Origin: Nanobdellota archaeon
GTDB lineage: Archaea > Nanobdellota > Nanobdellia > Pacearchaeales > GW2011-AR1
Assembly: GCA_030704765.1 (NCBI GenBank)
Contig: JAUYDD010000160.1
Location: 1-26,521 of the forward strand
DNA: 26,521 nucleotides
Reading direction: 5' to 3'
Positions 1 to 7,973 of the stretch are shown here, piece after piece; position 1 is the stretch's first letter, and every line of letters starts with the position of its first letter. Under the pieces are notes generated by a model that saw only the letters and a program-made list of their open reading frames with translations, was not told where the DNA came from and did not search any database. A program made the position numbers and the translations under genes.

Positions 1-141
1 AGGTTTTTTGCCACGGCAAAAAATCGCCTGCTGGCGAGTGTGGTTTGATTGGCCCTTGTTTTTAGGATGCTCGAGAATTGAAAACTGTAACATTTGCTAC
101 GACCACATGATAAATCATGAGGTTTTCAATTCTCGACATAA
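1..141 (+). repeat. Palindromic repeat copy A (right part)
   Basis: The left edge is cut by the window. It holds stacked inverted repeats: a 9-bp stem (4-12 with 15-23), a short CGCC/GGCG hairpin, then GGATGC. A 15-bp perfect stem follows (71-85 with 122-136) enclosing a 6-bp stem (106-111 with 114-119). Bases 1-72 are nearly identical to 23449-23518, with one extra T. The final hairpin matches in layout the right-end hairpins of copies B, C and D and ends in GACAT. The stacked hairpins recall non-autonomous IS200/IS605-type elements, but no transposase is present; that link is inference. Confidence 0.8.
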
Positions 142-326
142 TAGCATTTACTTATTTTGTTGGAGTAGGAATAGCTATCTTAACAAAGCAAGTAAATTTA
201 AGTGATTTTATTAGTGTTGGAGTATTGATCGTTATTTCTTTTGGAATACTCGGGATTTGTTCATCATTATTTTTTAATGCTGTATTTCATATAAAAAATA
301 TACCGAGAGTTGTTAAAGAGATTTAA
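117..326 (+). CDS. Small two-helix membrane protein, start inside repeat A
   Basis: This 69-residue ORF has two hydrophobic stretches, roughly residues 6-23 and 30-55, and a basic C-terminal end. No known family was recognised. Its only ATG lies in the terminal hairpin of repeat A, so the first eight codons (MRFSILDI) are repeat sequence. It may be a gene whose original 5' end was replaced by the repeat, or a fragment. No convincing TATA box or ribosome site precedes the ATG. It is convergent with the large subtilase gene. Confidence that it is expressed is low to moderate. Confidence 0.4.
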   Translation: MRFSILDIIAFTYFVGVGIAILTKQVNLSDFISVGVLIVISFGILGICSSLFFNAVFHIKNIPRVVKEI

Positions 327-384
327 TTCTTGTTACTCATCTCAATCAGATTGAAAATCTTCTTCTATTTTTTATTAATTTAAA

Positions 385-3300
385 TCATAATACAATATTT
401 ATATTCTGCAAAGCAGAATTTCCTGCTTTATCTAAAACAATTAATGTTATATCATGATTCCCTTTTGTAAAGCTTTTTTGAACAACACATTCATTATATT
501 TGTTTAATCTCGAACACAAGATCTGAGGTCTTCCAAAATTATCTATATAATTAATTTTATTAAAGTTCTTTTCAATCACACTAATATTAAAATTAACATG
601 ACCTCTGTCAACATTATACTTAAGTGAACTTATTATTGGAAGAGTTGTATCAACATAAATTTTTATAGGTTTTGATTGTTTAGTGTTTCCAGCAATATCT
701 TTGATAATAAAATAATAATTTATTAATTGACCATCATAATTTTCAAAGATTCCGCCAAAACTTGCTATTTGTCTATTTTTTGTATTTAATACAATAGAAC
801 CTTTGGTTTTGTTTCCATTTATGTATAAGTCAACCCAAGCAGGATTATCATCACTAAATTCAACAATTAGTTTTGAAGAGCTATTTACAAAAGAATTTTG
901 TACAGGAATTATTTTATTGATTTTTGGTTCAAAGCTATCAATAAAAAATGTAACATTATCATAATAGATATTTTTATTCATTGATGTTCCTCTTGCAATC
1001 AAAAGATGATTTCCTTCTACAAACCGTGTAAACTTACTACACTTATTCTTATTTGTGCACAAAGTTCTCCATCCAGAATTCTTGTTTATATTAAAGTAAT
1101 CAATATATTCTATTTTAACAAGAGTTTCGTTTGATAATGTACTAAGGTTTATGCTTTGACTATCATATTTTCCGCCATCAATTGGAGATATTATAATAAT
1201 CGGCCATTGAGGACATGTTAGATACTGAGTCTCATTCCAATAAGATGGATCATAATCTATCTGGCAATCATCTTCAATTTTAGTAACTGCACAACATTTC
1301 GAATAATTATTATCAATATAAAATTTTATTCTATTTTGCTTTATGGAATTTCTATCACAACCTGACCAATCAGTGTAAAAAGGACCTTGAATATCTTGAG
1401 AACAATAATTACAATATACTGTTTGATTATCCCAATATATTTTATTTTCTCCATTGTTCCATAAATCACTAGGAAGTTTTGTTATGAGATAACAATTATT
1501 ATAATTTGAATCATATTCAATTCTGCTTCTATTTTGAATTTTAGTATCTTTAATTGAGCAGACAGTTTGATTTTGCCAACTTGACCATGATGTGTTTAAA
1601 GGTATTGGTTGGCAATAATCAGTTTTTATTTTAGGAAATTCACTATAATCTCCCTGATAAGTATCATTGATTAATTGTGTTTTTTTGTAACAATCATTTA
1701 AATCAGACACATTTATACAATATGAATAATCATCAATCCTATTTTCCCTATTTACGCAAGTCCAGTTAGGAATACAATTATCGCAAAAATCTGTTGTTCT
1801 ATATTCTATTACTGTTGAGTTAATAGATCCATTACAATTATTTGAATCATACTGTGTTCGATTTCGAGTTTGATTAATTTTATCAATAATTAGACATGAG
1901 ATATTTTTCCAATCTGACCAAGTGGTATTTGTCAAATTAGCTATACAGATACAATTACCATTTTGACAGATTTGATTAGGAGAACAGTTCTTAACAAATG
2001 TTTCATTGATAAAACTATTATTAATACAGCTTCCATTAGAACATCCCCTAAAAATGCAGGTTTGATTATTATAAACTGTATTTCCTTTACAATAATTTAA
2101 TCCAAAATTAGAACACGAATTATTTCCACAATCAATGATTAATTGGAAAGTAGTTGAATTAGAACAATAGCTTTGAATTGTGTTTGGGTTCATGCAAATA
2201 AATGATAAATAACTTCCAGTAATATTATTTCTAGAACAAAAGTTATTTCCTATAAATAGATCTGTACCACATTGAGAATTATTATAGCATATAACTCCAA
2301 CATCTAAAATAAAATAAGAACTATTTATAGTTCTATTTGCTATATCTTGAATCTCAAACCAATATGCTATCTGGTTTTTATCAAACTGAGTTAGATTTGG
2401 ATAAAAATTACAAGTCTGGTTAATTCCAGAAGAACATTCTGAAGAATTTTTTATATTTGTGTAAAGATTATCTATATTGTTTTTTATTATTAGTTTAATA
2501 AATTTAATATTTTCTTCTGAATACGTTACACTGAAATTATATATAGACGAAGGAACTCTTGTCTTGTTATCTGGTAGTTGGAAATGAATGATCGGAGATT
2601 TAGTATCAACAATTATCTTTGTAGAATTCTGGATAAAATTATTAGGATCATTTGTATAATCTTTTATAGAAACATTGATTAAATGAGTGCCATCTTTTAG
2701 ATTTAATGTTGAATTAATTATCTGGCATTGTGTACAGTTTGAAACAATTACAATATTATCATATATTTTTATTTCTTTTGCAGTTTTATTTATTGCTTCT
2801 ATAGTTAAATTAATTTTATTATTTATTAAAAGATTTTGGGTTGGCCAACCCACCATATTTACTATTAGCTTTGTAGGATTCTGACTTGCACATCCCACAT
2901 CAAAAATACAATTACTTGCATAACCTCTATTACCACTACCATCACATGATTCTTGACATTTATAATCTCCTATTTGATTGTATTTACCTATTCCAGTTCC
3001 TGACGAACATCTTAGTGTGGAATCATAAATTGTTGAATTATCGTAATTAGAACAAACATTAGCTCCATTATTTGCATATTTACAAATTCCACAAGTTGCA
3101 TATGTAGAATCAACTGAACTCGCATAAGTATTAAAACCATCACAATAATAATCTCTAAATATAATATAACTTGTATCAACAGGACTATTTGTCCCAGAAA
3201 CATAATAATAATCATTCCATCCTATCGGTTGTTGGCCATAAGTCTTAGGTATTCCTAAAGATGTATCACAACATGAACCAGAAGTACAAGCAGTAAGATT

Positions 3301-5355
3301 ATGTGTTTCCATCCAAAATAATTTATATAATCCTGCGACATGTGACATTGCTTGAGGTATCAGAGTATTTCCTATTATTTGACAATTAGTTATACTTATA
3401 GTGCACCATCTGAGTATATTACAGGTATTCCTACTTCCTTTATCTATTAATCCATTAACATCATCACTATCATAATTTCTTGATTTTATTGCCATGTTAT
3501 AAAATAAGCTATATAAATCTGATGTAGATATATAAGTTAATCCATTTGAGTTATAATTTAAATAATGAGTACTCATATAATCTTCGTAACTATCTGAAAT
3601 TGGATGGCTATCTAAATTTACATGAGCCGGCATTCCCATATCTTCTAACAAATGAATTGTCCAACCTAAATATTGATAAGATAGTTGCTTATTGGAATTA
3701 TAATAATAAATTGCATTATCATAATATATTTTTGCTAGAGAGGGATTACAATAATATCCACTACCACATCCTGAGACTGAACAGCTATTTGAATAAGGTT
3801 CCCAAAAATGATTGCATCCGGATATGATACCTGGTCCAGGTTCATCTTGTGACGCTGATTTTATAGTGCTAGAATAGTCTAATATTTCTTGTTTATTCCA
3901 AATCTTCATTGCTTCAGTAGTTATATAGCCATGAACAACAGATACATGCAATGTCACAACAACCAAATCCCCCTCAGAAACATTATAATTTCCTTCATAA
4001 GTATTATTCTCAAAATATTGTTTAATCTTATATGCTCCAGGTTCAACAGAGATATTTACTATATGTAAGTTTATATTATAAAACAAAGTCTGCACAATAT
4101 TTTCTTTTCCATCTTCAATATTTATTATTTCAACCCTCGTAAAATTTGTTTCATTTAGTGTTTCAGGAAATATGATCTGTATTGTAGCATTTAAATTTCT
4201 ATCAGAAAGATTAATACTCGCTAATCCATAACCAAAATAATTATCTTTACTTTTATTTCCTAAATCAATAGCATCTCTTTGTAATTTAGCTCTTATATCA
4301 TTATTTGTCCAACTTGGATAATTTTCTTTTATTAAAGCAGCAATTCCTGCAACATGCGGTGCTGCCATAGATGTTCCATCATAAGAATTATATCCATTTA
4401 TACTCGTAGATATTATATTTTCTCCTGGAGCAACAAATTCTAATTCATCACCAGCACCATTTTCACTTGTTAGTTCACTTTTCTCGTTTACTGACCCAAC
4501 AGCAATTACACTAGAATATTTTGCAGGATAGTATATTTGATTATTTTTTCCAGAAGCAGCGACTAAAATAATTCCCTTACTGTAAGCTTCATTAACCATC
4601 CTATTTAAAGAAGGACTATCAACAGAAATTCCTAAGCTCATAACAATAATACTCATATTATTATTAATAGCCCATTGTATTCCTTGAATAAAATTACTTA
4701 ATTTTCCACCAGAAGCTCCTATAACTTTAACAGAATATAATTCTGTGTCTGGAGCAACTCCAACAACACCGATTTCATTATTAGAAGCAGCAATTACTCC
4801 TGCAACTGAAGTTCCATGACCTAAATCATCACTCGAATATTCAGTATTATTAATAAAAGAAACTCCTCCCCTAATATTGTTTTTAAGATCTGGATGGTCT
4901 TTATTTATTCCTGAATCAATTACAGCAATTTTTATTTCTTTTCCACTTATTTTATTCCAAACCTTTGGTGCATTAACTCTCTCAACCCCCCAAGGAATAA
5001 TTTGATTAGTTAGATTAATATTTGTAGAGTTTTCTTCTAATAATTCTAATTTTAAATCAGATTCAATAACTTCAATATTAGGATTCTCTTCTAAACTATT
5101 GATAGAATCTTGAGAAGCTTTTCCTATAGAAACATCTATTGATTCTATATTTTCTTTAATAGTTATATTATTATTTTCTAATAAGGTTTGATTAATATTA
5201 TCTTTGAAAACAATTATAACCTCTTGTTGCTCTGAAGAATTTAACATTCTATTTGAATCTTGGTAAACACTATCCGGGTCAACAAATCCATTAATTGCAA
5301 TAACTAAAGAAATAAAAAATATTGATACAAAACAAAAAAAGATTTTATTTTTCAT
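385..5355 (-). CDS. Giant secreted S8 subtilase fused to phospholipase C/P1-nuclease-like domain
   Basis: 1656 residues. Residues 1-24 are a signal peptide. Residues about 44-105 fit an I9-type propeptide. The S8 domain (about 120-375) has catalytic Asp147 (AVIDSGI), His180 (LGHGTSVAG) and Ser329 (DGTSMAAPHVAG). At the usual oxyanion Asn position the sequence reads AASGK rather than AAGN. Residues about 470-690 look like a zinc-dependent phospholipase C/S1-P1 nuclease domain: H475 and H568-x3-D572-x5-H578, which is the spacing of zinc ligands H118/D122/H128 in Bacillus cereus PLC, and H672 in a late helix. The rest is Cys-rich and full of N-x-S/T sequons, with three WSxW-like thrombospondin-type segments near 1145, 1256 and 1327 and Ig-like beta regions near 905-1020 and 1465-1656. 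There is no C-terminal anchor, so secretion or non-covalent surface retention is likely. Its start overlaps the upstream membrane gene by 11 bases. The protease call is firm; the second domain is strong but its substrate is unknown. Confidence 0.9.
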   Translation of the reverse strand: MKNKIFFCFVSIFFISLVIAINGFVDPDSVYQDSNRMLNSSEQQEVIIVFKDNINQTLLENNNITIKENIESIDVSIGKASQDSINSLEENPNIEVIESDLKLELLEENSTNINLTNQIIPWGVERVNAPKVWNKISGKEIKIAVIDSGINKDHPDLKNNIRGGVSFINNTEYSSDDLGHGTSVAGVIAASNNEIGVVGVAPDTELYSVKVIGASGGKLSNFIQGIQWAINNNMSIIVMSLGISVDSPSLNRMVNEAYSKGIILVAASGKNNQIYYPAKYSSVIAVGSVNEKSELTSENGAGDELEFVAPGENIISTSINGYNSYDGTSMAAPHVAGIAALIKENYPSWTNNDIRAKLQRDAIDLGNKSKDNYFGYGLASINLSDRNLNATIQIIFPETLNETNFTRVEIINIEDGKENIVQTLFYNINLHIVNISVEPGAYKIKQYFENNTYEGNYNVSEGDLVVVTLHVSVVHGYITTEAMKIWNKQEILDYSSTIKSASQDEPGPGIISGCNHFWEPYSNSCSVSGCGSGYYCNPSLAKIYYDNAIYYYNSNKQLSYQYLGWTIHLLEDMGMPAHVNLDSHPISDSYEDYMSTHYLNYNSNGLTYISTSDLYSLFYNMAIKSRNYDSDDVNGLIDKGSRNTCNILRWCTISITNCQIIGNTLIPQAMSHVAGLYKLFWMETHNLTACTSGSCCDTSLGIPKTYGQQPIGWNDYYYVSGTNSPVDTSYIIFRDYYCDGFNTYASSVDSTYATCGICKYANNGANVCSNYDNSTIYDSTLRCSSGTGIGKYNQIGDYKCQESCDGSGNRGYASNCIFDVGCASQNPTKLIVNMVGWPTQNLLINNKINLTIEAINKTAKEIKIYDNIVIVSNCTQCQIINSTLNLKDGTHLINVSIKDYTNDPNNFIQNSTKIIVDTKSPIIHFQLPDNKTRVPSSIYNFSVTYSEENIKFIKLIIKNNIDNLYTNIKNSSECSSGINQTCNFYPNLTQFDKNQIAYWFEIQDIANRTINSSYFILDVGVICYNNSQCGTDLFIGNNFCSRNNITGSYLSFICMNPNTIQSYCSNSTTFQLIIDCGNNSCSNFGLNYCKGNTVYNNQTCIFRGCSNGSCINNSFINETFVKNCSPNQICQNGNCICIANLTNTTWSDWKNISCLIIDKINQTRNRTQYDSNNCNGSINSTVIEYRTTDFCDNCIPNWTCVNRENRIDDYSYCINVSDLNDCYKKTQLINDTYQGDYSEFPKIKTDYCQPIPLNTSWSSWQNQTVCSIKDTKIQNRSRIEYDSNYNNCYLITKLPSDLWNNGENKIYWDNQTVYCNYCSQDIQGPFYTDWSGCDRNSIKQNRIKFYIDNNYSKCCAVTKIEDDCQIDYDPSYWNETQYLTCPQWPIIIISPIDGGKYDSQSINLSTLSNETLVKIEYIDYFNINKNSGWRTLCTNKNKCSKFTRFVEGNHLLIARGTSMNKNIYYDNVTFFIDSFEPKINKIIPVQNSFVNSSSKLIVEFSDDNPAWVDLYINGNKTKGSIVLNTKNRQIASFGGIFENYDGQLINYYFIIKDIAGNTKQSKPIKIYVDTTLPIISSLKYNVDRGHVNFNISVIEKNFNKINYIDNFGRPQILCSRLNKYNECVVQKSFTKGNHDITLIVLDKAGNSALQNINIVL

Positions 5356-5617
5356 TTTTAAATTTCATTATAAAATATCCAATTATGGCTCCTATTAATA
5401 ATCCAATCCATAGAATAAACCCTCCTGTAAATGGGAGAGGAAGAAAGTTTTGAATTAAAAAATCTAAAAAAGTATGGCAAAAATCAGTACCACCCGGATT
5501 ACTGCAAACAATTCCAACGTTTTTTCGAATTAAAATATATCTTATATTCAAAAATAATAAAGGTATTAAAAACCCAACAATTGCACCAATCAACATCCCT
5601 TTTACTCCTCTTTTCAT
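5345..5617 (-). CDS. Small membrane protein upstream of the subtilase
   Basis: A 90-residue protein with a basic N-terminus (MKRGVKG), a hydrophobic helix at about 8-31, a loop containing two cysteines (residues about 38-47), and a second hydrophobic region at about 62-84 ending in a basic tail. No family was recognised. The ATG lies 22-31 bases from a minus-strand TATA-like box, which fits a leaderless transcript. The 3' end overlaps the subtilase start by 11 bases, so the two are probably one transcript with translational coupling. It may be an accessory membrane factor for the secreted enzyme; that role is inferred only from position. Confidence 0.7.
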   Translation of the reverse strand: MKRGVKGMLIGAIVGFLIPLLFLNIRYILIRKNVGIVCSNPGGTDFCHTFLDFLIQNFLPLPFTGGFILWIGLLIGAIIGYFIMKFKNEK

Positions 5618-5638
5618 AATATTCTAATAAGTATAACT

Positions 5639-5648
5639 TTTATTTAAA
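5639..5648 (-). promoter_or_regulatory. TATA-like box for the membrane protein/subtilase operon
   Basis: The minus strand reads TTTAAATAAA, 22-31 bases before the ATG at 5617. This is the usual archaeal TATA distance for a leaderless or nearly leaderless mRNA. It lies divergent to the promoter of the gene at 5757. Confidence 0.5.
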
Positions 5649-5717
5649 CATATATGACTACTTGAGAAAAATGAAACTAGCTATATATTTAAACCTGACT
5701 TACATTTTGGGATAAAC

Positions 5718-5730
5718 TTTTTATATTATA
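5718..5730 (+). promoter_or_regulatory. TATA-like box for the gene at 5757
   Basis: A T/A-rich TATA-like box (TTTTTATATTATA) is centred about 33 bases before the ATG at 5757. There is no ribosome site in the short leader, so a very short or absent 5' UTR is likely. Confidence 0.5.
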
Positions 5731-5756
5731 GACATTCTACTAAATATTATAAAAAA

Positions 5757-6119
5757 ATGATTAAAGAACTAATAGCTGAAAGATTTGAAGGGATTGGTAT
5801 CTGGTGGGAAAGTTTTATTAGTCGGATGTCTTCATTGTGGGGAGGATTATCTCCAGGATTAACTTATTTTATTATCATTACAACCTCTATTTTTATAGCT
5901 GTTTTATTTTCCACTATGATTAAGGAATTAATGGAAATTCTAAATAAAAAAGGGATAAAATACATTCTAAAAAACCCAAAGGAATTTCTTCATGAAGTCC
6001 TAAAAATTTTTAGAACATTTATTATTTCTTTTATTTGTGTCTTCTTATTCTTATTCATTCTTTTAATCTTAATTCTTATTACATTTTGGTTTATCGGTGA
6101 GATAATCTCTCACCTCTAG
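5757..6119 (+). CDS. Two-helix membrane protein
   Basis: 120 residues. Residues 1-30 are amphipathic with several tryptophans (GIWWES, SLWGG). A transmembrane helix follows at about 34-53, then a charged segment rich in lysine (about 54-85), and a long hydrophobic helix at about 86-115. No family was recognised. The start is supported by a TATA box about 30 bases upstream. It is monocistronic as far as can be seen, divergent from the subtilase operon. Confidence 0.65.
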   Translation: MIKELIAERFEGIGIWWESFISRMSSLWGGLSPGLTYFIIITTSIFIAVLFSTMIKELMEILNKKGIKYILKNPKEFLHEVLKIFRTFIISFICVFLFLFILLILILITFWFIGEIISHL

Positions 6120-6152
6120 TAGTTCTATAAGTTATACCAATCCTAAGTAAAT

Positions 6153-6296
6153 ATGATCTATAAAATAAATCGCATTTTAATTATGTGGGATAATAATGTC
6201 CTAAAGAGAATCAAAATTAAAGAGGATTGTATAATAATTACAAAAGATATTTTTAATCTAGCCAAATTTTTAATAAAATGTCAAAAGGATGATTAA
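6153..6296 (+). CDS. Possible 47-residue hypothetical protein
   Basis: A 47-codon ORF begins at ATG 6153 and encodes a basic, Ile/Lys-rich peptide starting MIYKINRILIMWDNN. A weak A/T-rich element lies upstream but there is no clear ribosome site. It fills most of the gap between the membrane protein at 5757 and the convergent tpiA. Composition is compatible with coding, but length alone cannot prove it. No family was recognised. Confidence 0.3.
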   Translation: MIYKINRILIMWDNNVLKRIKIKEDCIIITKDIFNLAKFLIKCQKDD

Positions 6297-6354
6297 GAAA
6301 TGTGAATTTAAGTTTTAGTAGTAATAAATCACTAGTTAGGGTCTTAATAAACCC

Positions 6355-6987
6355 CTAAATCCCAACCAATTCCCTCAAAGCTCTTTCAGGATTTTTAGCA
6401 GTTGTCACAGCAGAAGAAACAGCAATTCCAATAGCACCTAGTTCTAAGGATTTTTTGACATCTGCACTTGTCTTGATTCCAGCACCAACAAGAAAGGGGG
6501 TTTTTAGTTTTTTTGCTATCCTTGAAATGATTTCAGGTTTTGCTGTTGAAACAGAAATATCTCCTGCAACAAGGAGGGGAGGTTCATAGATTATATAATC
6601 AGGAGCTAATTTCTCAATCTTTATTGCTTCTGATAAAGATGATGCAAAGACTATTGTCTTTAACTTAATTTCCTTGCATCTTTTTATTGTCTCTTTTAAG
6701 ACATCGAAATTTAATTTATGTTCAGAATGATTAAGGAAAGTTCCAATAGCTCCATTTTTTTGAGCTGATTCTGGAATTATATAACCAGTATTTCTTCCTG
6801 GACTCATTGATTCAACATGTTGACAATAGATTTGGAGTTTTGTTTCTCTGCTGATTCTATATAAATCACTAGCTTCTGCTCCAATGATGATATTTTTATC
6901 TACACCTTCTAACATCTTTGCAAGCTTAAGTGATTCTTCACCTTGTTGATAGGTTTTTAGGTTTACTACAACTAAAGGATTTATCAT
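6355..6987 (-). CDS. tpiA: Triosephosphate isomerase, archaeal type
   Basis: Interconverts dihydroxyacetone phosphate and glyceraldehyde 3-phosphate in the cytoplasm. 210 residues, short as in archaeal TIMs (about 220-225) rather than the roughly 250 of bacteria. Substrate-site Asn9 and Lys11 lie in VNLKTY; catalytic His87 in LNHSEHK; catalytic Glu135 in YEPPLLVAG, which with the following ISVS forms loop 6. The phosphate-binding glycine segment is GAGIKTSADV near 168-177. It is the last gene of the PfkB-aldolase-flavodoxin operon, one base after the second flavodoxin stop, and sits next to the enzyme (aldolase) that makes its substrates. The call is firm. Confidence 0.95.
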   Translation of the reverse strand: MINPLVVVNLKTYQQGEESLKLAKMLEGVDKNIIIGAEASDLYRISRETKLQIYCQHVESMSPGRNTGYIIPESAQKNGAIGTFLNHSEHKLNFDVLKETIKRCKEIKLKTIVFASSLSEAIKIEKLAPDYIIYEPPLLVAGDISVSTAKPEIISRIAKKLKTPFLVGAGIKTSADVKKSLELGAIGIAVSSAVTTAKNPERALRELVGI

Positions 6988-6988
6988 C

Positions 6989-7459
6989 CTATTTTTTTAT
7001 ATTTTTTATAAAAGCATTTAATTTATCTTTATACGAGTCGGTTCTTAATTCCTCTCCACTTATAGCCAGGACATCCTTTGGTTTTCTTCCAAAAATATTT
7101 TCCATTTGAAAAAAAGTTTTTTTTGGGTCTTTTCCACCCATTGTACAGAAAAATGCAGTGTTTTTGAGTTTGATATAATTCTCTATCATAAAAGTGCGTG
7201 TAGCAGGTGCCATGCTTCCTGACCAGACCGGAGTCCCAATAATAATTAAATCATATTTTCCTGGATCCTTTGTTACTAAGCTTATCTTAGTCAATCTTTT
7301 TAAAGCAGCGTCAAGACATCCGCTTAAATATCCGAATATTCCATTCCTGTTCTTTAAGTCAGTTATCTCTTCTATATCAGATTTAATGTTCTTTTTTATA
7401 TCTTCTGCTATTCCTAATGTGTTTCCTGATCTTGAATAAAATATTATTAATGTCTTCAT
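6989..7459 (-). CDS. Flavodoxin-family protein, copy 1
   Basis: 156 residues with the flavodoxin fold. The FMN-phosphate loop is YSRSGNT (residues 8-14), the second flavin loop is GTPVWSGSMAP (about 75-85), and FFCTMGG forms the third (about 103-109). It is likely a cytosolic FMN electron carrier or NAD(P)H-dependent quinone/flavin oxidoreductase relative; the partner is unknown. The start overlaps the stop of the neighbouring flavodoxin by 4 bases, and GGTGA about 9 bases before the ATG serves as ribosome site. It ends IKNIKK, without the extra tail seen in copy 2. It is a tandem paralogue of the gene at 7456. Confidence 0.85.
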   Translation of the reverse strand: MKTLIIFYSRSGNTLGIAEDIKKNIKSDIEEITDLKNRNGIFGYLSGCLDAALKRLTKISLVTKDPGKYDLIIIGTPVWSGSMAPATRTFMIENYIKLKNTAFFCTMGGKDPKKTFFQMENIFGRKPKDVLAISGEELRTDSYKDKLNAFIKNIKK

Positions 7460-7485
7460 TTAAATATCACCTTTTTTATCTTTTT
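7445..7485. repeat. 41-bp direct repeat, gene-junction copy 1
   Basis: This 41-base stretch is identical to 7933-7973, 488 bases away. Each copy spans the end of one coding region, its GGTGA ribosome site and the first codons (MKTLI) of a flavodoxin. The pair brackets flavodoxin copy 2 exactly as expected from unequal crossing-over in the operon. Confidence 0.85.
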
Positions 7486-7947
7486 GATTTGTTTTATAAA
7501 ATCTTTTATTTTTTTCTCATGTAGATTTTCTTTTGCTTCTTTTGTCTGCAGACTCATTAAAGCTAGGGGTTTTTTCCCTATTCCTTTTTCAATCTGTTTT
7601 AATACTATTCGAGATGAAGCTCCTTTCATTGTACAGAAACAAGCAACATTACCAAACCTATCTTTATGGAATTTCATATAAGTCCTCATTGCAGGAGCCA
7701 TTCTTCCAGCCCAGACCGGAGTTCCTAGCAAGACTAAATCGTATTCTCTTGGATCATTCACAGGAGTTTTGATGTTTGTTGTCTTTCCTAATAAAGCATC
7801 TTTTCTAGATTTTATATAACCTATAGCTCCATCCCTGTCTGTAAGGTCGATTATACCTTCTTCATCAGCGCTTAAGTATTCTGCTAATTCACGAGCTATT
7901 TTTTTTGTTGTCCCAGTTCTAGAATAATAAGCTATTAATGTCTTCAT
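7456..7947 (-). CDS. Flavodoxin-family protein, copy 2 with aldolase-like tail
   Basis: 163 residues, same fold and motifs as its neighbour: FMN loop YSRTGTT (8-14), GTPVWAGRMAPAMRTY near 76-91, and CFCTMKG near 104-110. The two copies align along their length but differ at many positions, so the duplication is not recent. The C-terminus ends in KKIKKVIFK, the same nine residues that end the upstream aldolase; copy 1 lacks them. This is the mark of a duplication that captured the aldolase 3' end. It overlaps the aldolase stop by 4 bases and the next flavodoxin start by 4 bases. Redox role presumed; partner unknown. Confidence 0.85.
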   Translation of the reverse strand: MKTLIAYYSRTGTTKKIARELAEYLSADEEGIIDLTDRDGAIGYIKSRKDALLGKTTNIKTPVNDPREYDLVLLGTPVWAGRMAPAMRTYMKFHKDRFGNVACFCTMKGASSRIVLKQIEKGIGKKPLALMSLQTKEAKENLHEKKIKDFIKQIKKIKKVIFK

Positions 7948-7973
7948 TTAAATATCACCTTTTTTATCTTTTT
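7933..7973. repeat. 41-bp direct repeat, gene-junction copy 2
   Basis: Partner of the repeat at 7445. It covers the 3' end of the aldolase gene and the start of flavodoxin copy 2, and is probably the ancestral junction, since the encoded tail KKIKKVIFK belongs naturally to the aldolase. Confidence 0.85.

Noticed and set aside
1..141. Repeat copies as a CRISPR array
   Set aside because: The copies are scattered, differ in length and internal modules, and have no regular spacers.
2687..3827. Short plus- and minus-strand ORFs inside the subtilase gene
   Set aside because: They are low-complexity shadows of a long gene with clear domains throughout.
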